Source: Patescibacteria group bacterium (lineage in GTDB: Bacteria; Patescibacteriota; JACMRA01). From it: a DNA stretch of 7,610 nt. Below the pieces are notes generated by a model. That model had not been told where the DNA came from. It ran no database searches and saw nothing but the letters and a program-made list of their open reading frames with translations. Shown one piece after another: positions 1 to 6,637 of this stretch. Made by a program: the position numbers and the translations under genes. Each line of letters begins with the position of its first letter. Position 1 is the first letter of the stretch. Where the stretch lies: NCBI GenBank assembly GCA_029935375.1, contig JAOZKL010000005.1, positions 18,232 to 25,841 on the forward strand, read 5' to 3'.

Positions 1-1285
1 TACCTATAGACCATGATTTATCTCTTAGGAGTTCACATCTAGTTTTTGGTTGTTCAGCTTTCTTCTTTAAATAGTCTCTAGTTTTTTGCAATGAACTCTG
101 TGTTACAGTGCCAAAATATCCAGTATCTGTTGGAAAATTGAATATACCAAGATCTCGTAGACAGCTTTGTAAGTTTTTTACTCTTTCAGACTCTTCACCA
201 AATGTCCATTGAGAATTTATCAGTCGCAAGCACTCTGCTGTTGGAGTTTTTGTGATTATTCCATTGTCAGATCTATAATTTCGTAAGGACTGATCGGTCA
301 CGACACCGTACATGCCAGTTATCGCTCTATTCATATAATAACCTTCTTGTCTTAGAAATGCTTGTATGGTTTTGATATCTTCACTGCTCTCTCCGATGTG
401 CCATTCTTTTGACAGTAAATATTCTATATCGCTTCTATATATTATTTCTGAATCGTTTTGAGAGTCTCCTTCTTGTTTGCTTCCGCTATTACCAAGATTA
501 ACAGCGTCTATATCACTCATTTTATATGTTACAGAGCTAACTCCCCATCCATTTGCTTTCATTATTTTCCATAGATTGTAATTACCCCAGTACACATGAG
601 GAGTGTATCTATATTGTATCGCAGTTGCCTCATTAGTTAGAAATACGTTATATTCATCTAGTGTCGTAATAGTATTTCCTACTTTATAAGCATCTGTATA
701 ATTTTGATTTGTTGATATATTATAGTTAAATTGTAATTGATAAGCAGCCCAGTTAACTTGATTTGCAAATCCATAATATTGTGTATCACATTTTGCAGTA
801 TCTGGACATCCATAGCCCATCGCAGTTTTTAGTCTGTTATTAGGATCGTTCAATGTATCATAATTTGATAAAGATAGTAGCGACTGTTCTTTTTCAAGAT
901 ATGAAAGTATGACAGCTGGATTTATATTTGGTACAACTCCCCATTTGCTACTTGTCTGACCTCTTGCAGCTCCAAATATCCAATAACTTGCTCTTTTTCC
1001 TTGATTTGTGTAGTTTTTCAATGGAGAGTCAACCCTCTCCAGATATGTTTGGACGGATTGTTCTGTAGGAAAGGCGCGTGTAGATTTTAGATCTTCGTTA
1101 CTCATTATATAGTTTTTATCAAAAATTGGTGTAGACTTCACACCCATTACATATTTACTATTTTCTGATGATTCTGCTAACTTTTCTTCGATTTGTATAT
1201 GGTTATACATGGCAAAACTAGCCACTAACAGATTTAGAATAAATAAAAAGATTCCTAATTTATACAATTTTTTCTTTGTAATCAT
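1..1285 (-). CDS. Secreted lysozyme/transglycosylase-like protein with peptidoglycan-binding repeats (C-terminus beyond left edge)
   Basis: The minus strand is open from the ATG at 1285 to the left edge, giving 428 residues without a stop; the C-terminus is missing. Residues 1-8 are basic (MITKKK) and 9-26 hydrophobic, a signal peptide or anchor; a cleavage after ASFA is possible. Residues about 118-235 resemble a secreted domain common in actinobacteria and CPR: a stretch like NINPAVILSYLEKEQSL has the layout of GH23/SLT lysozyme folds, with E133 as the candidate catalytic acid, followed by GYGCPDT with C160 and C166 (a possible disulfide) and YYGFANQ. Then come PG_binding_1-like repeats, each with a Trp followed by G-x-x-S-E-x-(I/V)-K-x-(I/L)-Q and an aromatic-Gly motif. 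The anchoring tryptophans W295, W360 and W425 are exactly 65 residues apart, and the third repeat is cut by the edge. The likely role is cell-wall cleavage or remodelling outside the membrane. The start is the only in-frame ATG after the upstream stop at 1367-1369; no Shine-Dalgarno is visible. Coding status is firm; the catalytic assignment is inference. Confidence 0.85.
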   Translation of the reverse strand, partial: MITKKKLYKLGIFLFILNLLVASFAMYNHIQIEEKLAESSENSKYVMGVKSTPIFDKNYIMSNEDLKSTRAFPTEQSVQTYLERVDSPLKNYTNQGKRASYWIFGAARGQTSSKWGVVPNINPAVILSYLEKEQSLLSLSNYDTLNDPNNRLKTAMGYGCPDTAKCDTQYYGFANQVNWAAYQLQFNYNISTNQNYTDAYKVGNTITTLDEYNVFLTNEATAIQYRYTPHVYWGNYNLWKIMKANGWGVSSVTYKMSDIDAVNLGNSGSKQEGDSQNDSEIIYRSDIEYLLSKEWHIGESSEDIKTIQAFLRQEGYYMNRAITGMYGVVTDQSLRNYRSDNGIITKTPTAECLRLINSQWTFGEESERVKNLQSCLRDLGIFNFPTDTGYFGTVTQSSLQKTRDYLKKKAEQPKTRCELLRDKSWSIG

Positions 1286-1354
1286 ATCATTTTTTTTGTT
1301 TTTGTTTATAGAAAACCAGGTTTTATTTTTGAGATCTGCTATATCTATATATTT

Positions 1355-1383
1355 AGTATATCTTAACTATTTATTCTTTGCAA
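1355..1383 (-). promoter_or_regulatory. Sigma70-like promoter for the cell-wall protein gene
   Basis: On the minus strand TTGCAA (1383-1378) is followed after exactly 17 nt by TATACT (1360-1355). Transcription would start near 1348, leaving a leader of about 60 nt before the ATG at 1285. The leader contains a short inverted repeat, AAAACC-T-GGTTTT (1312-1324), which could be an operator or be chance. This is the only gene here with a leader of ordinary length. Confidence 0.4.
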
Positions 1384-1403
1384 ATAATGTTTATTCTTTT
1401 GAC

Positions 1404-1443
1404 AAAAATTTAAGCCTTATAATTAAATAGGCTTATTTTTTTT
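1404..1443 (-). terminator. Probable terminator downstream of ychF
   Basis: TAAGCC (1411-1416) and GGCTTA (1430-1435) form a 6-bp stem with a 13-nt AT loop. It is flanked by eight T on the right (1436-1443) and AAAAATT on the left (1404-1410). It lies 15 bp past the ychF stop. On the minus strand the hairpin is followed by AATTTTT, an adequate but imperfect U-tract. No plus-strand gene ends here, so a ychF terminator is the best reading although the plus-strand T-run is better. Confidence 0.45.
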
Positions 1444-1457
1444 AATATTATGTTAGA

Positions 1458-2513
1458 CTATGATGCTGATTTCCATTCTGCAATGTCGCCATCTTCCATT
1501 CTGTATTTCCTGCCTTCTAATCGCAGCTTGCCATTTTCAGACGCCCCTTTTCTACCATCATGCTCTATAAAATCGTTATATGAAATTATCTCTCCTGTAA
1601 CAAAAAATTTCTCAAAGTCGGAGTGAATTACTCCAGCTGCTTGTGGCGCTGTCCATCCATTTGTAAATGTCCATGCTCTAGTTTCTTCGATTCCCACTGT
1701 AAAGTATGTAGATAAGTCTAGTTTTTTATAACATTTTCGTATTAATTTGTTTACTACATCTTTTTTCTCATCGCCAAACTCAGCTTTTTCTTTTTCAGAC
1801 ATTTCACTTAACTCAGCTTCTAATAATATATCTACATCAAAATCACTGTTAAACTTTGAATTTACTCCTCCATCATTTATATTTCCAAGTGTTAATATTG
1901 GCTTGTCCGTTAATAAGTTTAGAGATCTCCTCCATTTTATAATTTCAAAGTCTGTACTAGAATCCATTTTATGATCACTTGCAGGTTGTAACTGTGACAA
2001 TTTAGTTAAAATCTTTTCTGCCACTGTTATTTTTATTTTTGCATTTTTTTCTTTACTTTGAGCTGCCTCTTTCTCTAACTTTGGCATCAAATTTTCCATG
2101 ATTTTTTCATCTGCTAGTGTCAATTCCGCCATTAATATCTCTTGATCTTCTGTAGGATTGACGCGGTTCTCTACATGACTTATTTTGGAATTTTCAAACT
2201 TTCGTAAAACTATCAAGATTAGATCAACTTCACGGATATGTGAGAGAAATTGATTCCCTAGACCTTCTCCTTTATGAGCTCCAGCAACCAAACCAGCTAT
2301 GTCTTTAAACTCTATATTTGTTGGCACTCTTTTTTTGGTTTCTACCATTTTTGATAAACTATCTAATCGCTCATCTGGAACTTGAACAACCCCATCGTGT
2401 GGATCTATTGTACAAAATGGGAAGTTTTCAGCAGGCACTCCTCGTTTTGTGAGAAGATTGAATAACGTTGATTTTCCGGCATTTGGTAATCCTACAAGTC
2501 CAACAGAAAGCAT
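1458..2513 (-). CDS. ychF: Ribosome-binding ATPase YchF (OLA1 family, Obg-like P-loop NTPase)
   Basis: Universally conserved TRAFAC-class NTPase that binds ribosomes and, in characterised members, prefers ATP over GTP. The 351 residues are near the usual length (about 360). The G1/Walker A motif GLPNAGKST spans 8-16 (K14 binds phosphate); PFCTIDP at 32-38 is the family's switch region; G3 is DIAGLVAG at 71-78, followed by the family hallmark KGEGLGNQFL (81-90). A charged coiled-coil insertion follows at about 115-180. The G4 position reads NIND (211-214) where most YchF/OLA1 proteins have NxxE. The C-terminal TGS domain (about 265-349) has the diagnostic RAWT, APQAAGVIH and GKLRLEGR signatures. 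The ATG is placed so that the P-loop begins at residue 8, as in homologues. It is transcribed alone, divergently from the HolA-like gene. A TATACT box ends 6 nt before the ATG and there is no Shine-Dalgarno. Confidence 0.97.
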   Translation of the reverse strand: MLSVGLVGLPNAGKSTLFNLLTKRGVPAENFPFCTIDPHDGVVQVPDERLDSLSKMVETKKRVPTNIEFKDIAGLVAGAHKGEGLGNQFLSHIREVDLILIVLRKFENSKISHVENRVNPTEDQEILMAELTLADEKIMENLMPKLEKEAAQSKEKNAKIKITVAEKILTKLSQLQPASDHKMDSSTDFEIIKWRRSLNLLTDKPILTLGNINDGGVNSKFNSDFDVDILLEAELSEMSEKEKAEFGDEKKDVVNKLIRKCYKKLDLSTYFTVGIEETRAWTFTNGWTAPQAAGVIHSDFEKFFVTGEIISYNDFIEHDGRKGASENGKLRLEGRKYRMEDGDIAEWKSAS

Positions 2514-2519
2514 AAGTAT

Positions 2520-2525
2520 AGTATA
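2520..2525 (-). promoter_or_regulatory. Candidate -10 box of ychF
   Basis: TATACT (2525-2520 on the minus strand) ends 6 nt before the ychF ATG at 2513, so transcription would start at or next to the start codon. A second TATACT overlaps it at 2520-2515 but is too close to the ATG to serve. No good -35 lies 16-18 nt upstream. A consensus TTGACA exists at 2575-2570 but has only weak -10 partners, so a longer leader from that site remains possible. Confidence 0.3.
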
Positions 2526-2588
2526 TTAGTATTTTACAACATTCTTACTATTATTCTTTTCTTTGATTTTGTCAAATTTTAACGACTC

Positions 2589-2618
2589 TTGCATATTTTA
2601 TGAATTAATGCTTATATT
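2589..2618 (+). promoter_or_regulatory. Promoter of the HolA-like gene, probably leaderless
   Basis: TTGCAT (2589-2594) is followed after 18 nt by TATATT (2613-2618); TTATAT one base earlier gives 17 nt. The -10 box ends 6 nt before the ATG at 2625, so the expected transcription start falls on or beside the start codon. No purine-rich ribosome-binding sequence fits between box and ATG. Confidence 0.4.
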
Positions 2619-2624
2619 TAATAT

Positions 2625-3446
2625 ATGATTCAATATCTGCAATACACAGATTTTTCTCTAGTTTTGGAGTATGTTTCTAGTGTAGTTAATCTTGATATTA
2701 TCAAAACTTTTAATAAGTTTAATATACCAGGTGTTGATAGGTTTGGTGTAGAAAAATGGGATGATATACAGACTAGGGCTCGTTCTGGCGGAGGGTTTTT
2801 TGACGATGGGTCGTCAATTTTTTTAATAGACATTGCCAATATTGATTTTGAGTCTCTCAGAAAGAAAGAAGTTGCTGGTATTGGTAGTATTGATGAGTCA
2901 TTACAAATCTTTTTATACAGTTCATATAAAGATAAACTATTGGCTACTGAAAAAAATATTTTAAAAAAAATAAAATGTAATATAATCAATTTAAAAAAAG
3001 CTGATAATGGTAAGCTGGCAGAGTTTTTGGACAAATATCTTTTGGATCTTAATTTGGAAATTGCAAATGACACAAAGACAGAGATCCTCAAAAATAGTAA
3101 TAACTATAAAGAAGTGGTTGATATTGTTGATTTTATTGATCTGGCAGAAGACCAGAAAAAGTCTATTTCTCATCTTTATAAAAAAGCAGAATTACCGTTG
3201 TATATGAGATCTTTCAATGTTTTGCAGTTAGATAGAGATATACCGAAGTGGAGTAACATAAAAACTGAGGACTTACAGTTTGCAATTAGTGTGGTATATG
3301 GTAAATTAGATAAACAACATAGTCAAATTGCACACACTTTTAAAAAAGATCTAATAATGACAGATGAAAAAATAAAAACTCGAGGGGGTATAAGTCCTAT
3401 CCTTTGGTGGAAACTGTTTTTATGGAAGAGTAGGCTAAGTCGATAA
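2625..3446 (+). CDS. DNA polymerase III delta subunit-like protein (divergent HolA)
   Basis: A 273-residue soluble protein, which I read as a divergent clamp-loader delta subunit; delta helps open the sliding clamp and is usually about 320-350 residues. Three stretches fit HolA in order. First, degenerate AAA+ beta strands at about 63-72 (SSIFLIDIAN) and 92-100 (SLQIFLYSS). Second, residues 116-173 match the delta pattern of a lysine-rich segment, then L-x-E-F-L-D-K-Y-L, then L-x-L-E-I-A-N-D...I-L-K, ending in a helix in the place of the EL-x-KL helix (here VDIVDFIDLA). Third, residues 216-253 match the C-terminal helical domain, ending in a D-x-x-IKT-R turn (247-253) like the D-x-x-iKtG of delta. 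There is no Walker A, as expected for delta. The extreme C-terminus is unusually basic and Trp-rich (W261, W262, W267). The coding call is firm: a good start-proximal promoter and continuous frame. The function is a remote-homology inference; an unrelated helical protein is the alternative. Confidence 0.58.
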   Translation: MIQYLQYTDFSLVLEYVSSVVNLDIIKTFNKFNIPGVDRFGVEKWDDIQTRARSGGGFFDDGSSIFLIDIANIDFESLRKKEVAGIGSIDESLQIFLYSSYKDKLLATEKNILKKIKCNIINLKKADNGKLAEFLDKYLLDLNLEIANDTKTEILKNSNNYKEVVDIVDFIDLAEDQKKSISHLYKKAELPLYMRSFNVLQLDRDIPKWSNIKTEDLQFAISVVYGKLDKQHSQIAHTFKKDLIMTDEKIKTRGGISPILWWKLFLWKSRLSR

Positions 3447-3467
3447 AAAAATATCTAAATACATACT

Positions 3468-3491
3468 AAAAAAACAGGGACAATTCCCTGT
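3468..3491 (-). terminator. Rho-independent terminator of tRNA-Cys
   Basis: A perfect 7-bp stem, ACAGGGA/TCCCTGT, with a 4-nt loop (3474-3491) is followed on the minus strand by a run of seven T (3474-3468, the first also pairing in the stem). It lies 18 nt past the encoded CCA of the tRNA. Because the plus-strand side also has an AT-rich tail (AAGTTATTTTT), it may also stop transcripts of the HolA-like gene, whose stop codon is 21 nt away. Confidence 0.85.
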
Positions 3492-3509
3492 AAGTTATTT
3501 TTATAAATG

Positions 3510-3583
3510 TGGAGGCAACGACCGGATTTGAACCGGTGTACAAGGTTTTGCAGACCTCTGCCTAACCGCTCGGCCACGTCGCC
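3510..3583 (-). tRNA. tRNA-Cys (anticodon GCA), CCA encoded
   Basis: The minus strand folds into a full cloverleaf of 74 nt. The acceptor stem GGCGACG/CGTTGCC has one G-T pair. The D arm is GCC-GAGCGGTTA-GGC. The anticodon stem GAGGT/ACCTT encloses loop CTGCAAA with anticodon GCA. The variable loop is short (GTAC). The T arm is ACCGG-TTCAAAT-CCGGT. The discriminator base is U73, the main identity element for cysteinyl-tRNA synthetase, and CCA is encoded in the DNA. All positions are standard, so it should be functional. It stands alone, followed by its own terminator. Confidence 0.97.
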
Positions 3584-3591
3584 CAAAATAT

Positions 3592-3606
3592 TTGTCAAGT
3601 TGACAA
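3592..3606. repeat. Perfect 15-bp palindrome between tRNA-Cys and the membrane-protein gene
   Basis: TTGTCAA-G-TTGACAA is a perfect 7-bp inverted repeat around one base. It lies 9 bp upstream of the tRNA and 66 bp upstream of the membrane-protein ATG. Each arm contains TTGACA on one strand, so it could be a dimeric repressor operator or contain a -35 box: the plus-strand TTGACA (3600-3605) has a weak TTTTAT partner 18 nt on (3624-3629). Confidence 0.4.
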
Positions 3607-3671
3607 TAATCAAACTATATGATTTTTATTCAATTTAGTCAAGACCTTGTTTTTGATATTTAAGAATTTTT

Positions 3672-4322
3672 ATGTTTAAAGCGGATAAATTAAAAAAGAA
3701 AAAGAGTAGGTGGGCATCCTTTAAAAGTCAGCTCACCCCTAATAATATATCAACTCCTTCTGTGCTGATTTTCGGAGCTATTATAATAACAGCTCTTTCT
3801 TATTTCCTATCTATTCACAAACCTGTAAGTAGTCAGCCTTGGGTTAGTAGTGTTGTAATAGGATCTCTCATTGCGATTTTTCGTGGATATTTCCTTAGTT
3901 ATGCTGCAATCAGTAGTCAAATAAAGAAAAAGAGGGTATTAGCATTGTCGATTACTGTGGCATTGTATGTTGGTCAGCTTATGGCTATATTCTATGCGAT
4001 TTTATCTTTGACAGATGTTGTATTTATCAAAAAGTCTATCTTTGCTTTGCTAGTCGCAGTGTCTTTATATTTAATAGAGCTTGTAGTATCACATAAACAG
4101 AAGTTGATTAAATCTTCTATAATAGTTGCTTTTGTTTATTTACTTTCATATCTTTTGGTTGATATGACTTTGATAAACACCAACACTGATTTGTGGGACG
4201 CAACTGTCAATATTTTTACAGATAACAAATTTTGGAATTTTTTGGGAATTGTAATAATAGCTATAGAGTCCATACTATTTATTGGTTCTATAAAGCTGTT
4301 TACAAAATCAGTTAACGAATAG
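3672..4322 (+). CDS. Six-helix integral membrane protein of unknown function
   Basis: I do not recognise a family. The 216-residue protein begins with a strongly basic, soluble tail (residues 1-20, with KLKKKKSR). Six probable transmembrane segments follow: about 30-48, 59-80, 89-112, 121-139, 147-168 and 188-209. The basic loop KKKR at 85-88 and the lysine-rich loop at 141-147 suggest, by the positive-inside rule, that the N-terminus, the 2-3 and the 4-5 loops face the cytoplasm, with both termini inside. Charged residues within helices are few: R71 in helix 2, E136 in helix 4 and E199 in helix 6. There is no signal peptide, repeat or cofactor motif. The ATG is the first in frame and has no Shine-Dalgarno. 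The gene ends 3 bp from the ftsK stop on the other strand. An accessory transporter or envelope-biogenesis role is possible but unsupported. Confidence 0.85.
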   Translation: MFKADKLKKKKSRWASFKSQLTPNNISTPSVLIFGAIIITALSYFLSIHKPVSSQPWVSSVVIGSLIAIFRGYFLSYAAISSQIKKKRVLALSITVALYVGQLMAIFYAILSLTDVVFIKKSIFALLVAVSLYLIELVVSHKQKLIKSSIIVAFVYLLSYLLVDMTLINTNTDLWDATVNIFTDNKFWNFLGIVIIAIESILFIGSIKLFTKSVNE

Positions 4323-4325
4323 TCA

Positions 4326-6575
4326 TTATTCATCATCTTTTATGTAGACATCTCTAGGTTTAGAGCCGTTTTGAGGGCCTACTATACCATACTCTTCTAG
4401 CTTCATTATTATTTTAGCAGCTTTTGGGTAGCCGATGCCCATAATCTGTTGCAGGAAACTTGCAGAGCCTTTTTGATATTTTATTACTATCTTTTTTGCT
4501 TCTTGATAAGTTTCGTCTAATTCACTCTCATTTCCTTTGTCTTCGAAACCTGGAATTCTTATTTTAGTCTCTGAAGCTTTTGTTACTTCATCTTCTATAT
4601 TTCCAATAGATCCGCTTTCTTCTAGTTGGTTTGATAGAAAATCTACACACCTCTTTACTTCAATTTCTTCTACATTTGGACCTTGAAAACGAATAGGGTG
4701 CATCGCACTAGGCGAAACCATCATTCCATCCCCTCTTCCAAGAAGCTTCTCTGCTCCTCCAGTATCTAGAACCACTCTACTATCGATTTGCGAAGTTACT
4801 GTAAATGCTATTCGTGTAGGAATATTTGCTTTGATCAAGCCTGTTATCACACTTGTATCTGGTCTTTGTGTTCCAAGTATCAAATGAATACCTACAGCAC
4901 GAGACATTTGCGTTAACCTTGCTATAATTGGTTCAACTTCTGATTTTGCCATTATCATGAGATCTGCAAGTTCATCTATTACAAAAACTATAAACGGCAT
5001 TTTTTTCAAGTCTTTTTTATTTGCTAGGGCGTTATAGTCTTCTATATTCCTTTTGCCATGTTCTTCCAAAACTTTATAACGTTTATCCATTTCTATTACA
5101 GACCATTTTAATGCATTTATTGCTCTTTCAGAATCAGTGATTACTTTGCTTAGTAGGTGAGGAACCCTGTCATATAGTTTCAGTTCAACTCTTTTCATAT
5201 CAACTAATATCATTTGAAGCTCTTTTGGAGAATATTTGTATAGAAGGCTTAGCAGTAATCCGTTTATCCATACAGATTTTCCTGATCCAGTTGCACCAGC
5301 GACTAATAGATGAGGCATTTTATGTATAGAGTATAGTATATTTTCACCTGATACATCTTTTCCAACAGCCACTGTCAGATTATCAGAATTTATGAATTTA
5401 TGTGTTTGTAACAAATCTTTTAATCTAACTTCTGCTTTTACTGTGTTTGGAACCTCTATTCCAACTAAACTTTTTCCAGGGATTGGAGCTTGGATACGAA
5501 TATTCTGAGCTGCCAGTTTGAGAGTAAGATCTTTTTGTAATTTATCAATCTTTGATAGTCTAACTCCGTTTGCAGGTCTTAGTCTGTATTGTGTTACAGT
5601 TGGTCCAACTATAGCATCTTGCATTTCAACTTCGATTCCAAAATGTGATAATGTTTCTTTTATAATCTCTTTCTTTTCTTCAATATCACCCGCATCAGCT
5701 ATATCTATGCTTTTTTTGAGTATATCGAATGGAGGCAGTTTCCAATCTGTTGGACTGTCATTTTTTCTTAATTCTACAACCCCATCTGTATTAGTAGCAA
5801 AGCTAAATGATGGCTTTTTCATTTCTTTTTTAGACGAACTTGCTGTTGTTTGTACAATTTTTTCTGGTTTTTCTATAATATCTTTTGGTCTGGTTGGAGA
5901 GATTTCTTCTTTCACCATTGTGGTTCTTTTTTTCTTTGTAAATGAAATACTTGAACCATCTTCTTTTAACATATCGTCTTGTGTTCTTCCTCCTTTTCTC
6001 CAAAATTCAAATAAGTCTGGTACCAGGTCCATAACTTTCCCTGGGTTTTTAAGCGATTCTCCTATTTTATTCAAAAAGCTAACAAATGTCATATTTGAAA
6101 TTAGAAAAATACCCATCAAAAATATAGTAAATAGTATTAGATATGTTCCAAGCGGGCCGAATGTATTTATAATCTGAGAGTGTAAGAAAAATCCTACCAC
6201 CCCACCACCTTTATATGCATCATTCCAATTATCAACTTTTGCAATTATACTAAATAAGCCTTCTAGAGATGCGATTATAAAGGTCATTCCCCACACTAAT
6301 CTACTGGATAGGTCTTCTTTGAGATCTTGCCTTCTTTGTAACTTTATCAATATCATACCAGCTAGTATAAAAGCTACTGGTAACAGTACAGCCCCTTTTC
6401 CAAGGGCTTGAAATGTAAATGTTTGAATGATTGCTCCAAAATTGCCACCTTCTCCGATTATAGATAGTATAATCAGTCCCGCTGCTGCAAAACAACCAAC
6501 AATTCCTAATGTTATTTTTGAGTCTGCATCAAGATTAGGTACAATGCTTGGAATTCTAGATTTCTTTTTAGCCAT
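4326..6575 (-). CDS. ftsK: DNA translocase FtsK
   Basis: Septum-anchored, ATP-driven DNA pump that clears chromosome termini during division. The 749 residues are full length for a compact FtsK/SpoIIIE. The N-terminal membrane domain has about four hydrophobic segments (21-41, 58-78, 92-112, 141-161) plus a weaker one near 124-137. A charged linker (about 180-280) is short compared with E. coli. The alpha/beta motor follows: Walker A GATGSGKS at 427-434 (K433), the conserved ILVDMKRVEL near 459, Walker B FVIDELADLM with D534 and E535, then GTQRPDTSVITGLIKANIPTRIAF and the LLGRGDGMM signature. The C-terminal winged-helix gamma domain (about 685-749) ends in GIVGPQNGSKPRDV; its recognition region reads IGYPKAAK (714-721) where proteobacterial FtsK has IGYNRAAR. 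The gene is monocistronic, divergent from prmC and convergent with the membrane-protein gene. The ATG lies 11 nt after a -10 box. Confidence 0.97.
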   Translation of the reverse strand: MAKKKSRIPSIVPNLDADSKITLGIVGCFAAAGLIILSIIGEGGNFGAIIQTFTFQALGKGAVLLPVAFILAGMILIKLQRRQDLKEDLSSRLVWGMTFIIASLEGLFSIIAKVDNWNDAYKGGGVVGFFLHSQIINTFGPLGTYLILFTIFLMGIFLISNMTFVSFLNKIGESLKNPGKVMDLVPDLFEFWRKGGRTQDDMLKEDGSSISFTKKKRTTMVKEEISPTRPKDIIEKPEKIVQTTASSSKKEMKKPSFSFATNTDGVVELRKNDSPTDWKLPPFDILKKSIDIADAGDIEEKKEIIKETLSHFGIEVEMQDAIVGPTVTQYRLRPANGVRLSKIDKLQKDLTLKLAAQNIRIQAPIPGKSLVGIEVPNTVKAEVRLKDLLQTHKFINSDNLTVAVGKDVSGENILYSIHKMPHLLVAGATGSGKSVWINGLLLSLLYKYSPKELQMILVDMKRVELKLYDRVPHLLSKVITDSERAINALKWSVIEMDKRYKVLEEHGKRNIEDYNALANKKDLKKMPFIVFVIDELADLMIMAKSEVEPIIARLTQMSRAVGIHLILGTQRPDTSVITGLIKANIPTRIAFTVTSQIDSRVVLDTGGAEKLLGRGDGMMVSPSAMHPIRFQGPNVEEIEVKRCVDFLSNQLEESGSIGNIEDEVTKASETKIRIPGFEDKGNESELDETYQEAKKIVIKYQKGSASFLQQIMGIGYPKAAKIIMKLEEYGIVGPQNGSKPRDVYIKDDE

Positions 6576-6586
6576 ATATATTTTTC

Positions 6587-6615
6587 ATTTAACAGTAAAA
6601 GTTGTTTTTTGACAA
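6587..6615 (-). promoter_or_regulatory. ftsK promoter sharing its -35 with prmC
   Basis: On the minus strand TTGTCA (6615-6610) is followed after exactly 17 nt by TTAAAT (6592-6587). The -10 ends 11 nt before the ftsK ATG (6575), so the leader would be about 5 nt, too short for a Shine-Dalgarno interaction. The -35 overlaps the prmC -35 on the other strand by five bases. Confidence 0.45.
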
Positions 6616-6637
6616 GACCTCAAAAATGTTTTTTAAT
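6609..6637 (+). promoter_or_regulatory. prmC promoter sharing its -35 with ftsK
   Basis: A consensus TTGACA (6609-6614) is followed after 17 nt by TTTAAT (6632-6637); TAATAA at 6634-6639 gives 19 nt. Transcription would begin near 6644, downstream of the TTG at 6602 and the ATG at 6626. This favours the ATG at 6653 as the prmC start, with a leader of about 9 nt. Confidence 0.45.

Noticed and set aside
1209..1430. 73-codon plus-strand frame, Phe/Leu/Ile-rich
   Set aside because: Its first third is antisense to the leader of the cell-wall protein; the hydrophobic composition follows from poly-T tracts, there is no promoter-like start, and it covers the minus-strand promoter and terminator hairpin.
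2630..3091. 153-codon minus-strand frame opposite the HolA-like gene
   Set aside because: The plus strand has the promoter-adjacent start and delta-like patterns; the minus frame has no motif and a composition typical of an antisense frame.
3585..3613. TTGATT-17-TATTTT as a tRNA-Cys promoter on the minus strand
   Set aside because: The spacing is ideal, but the -10 would end 1 nt before the mature tRNA 5' end, so transcription would start inside the tRNA. The true promoter is not identified.
5518..6177. 219-codon plus-strand frame inside ftsK
   Set aside because: Antisense shadow: the minus strand encodes continuous conserved FtsK here, and the plus translation is Ser/Phe-rich low-complexity without a recognisable domain.
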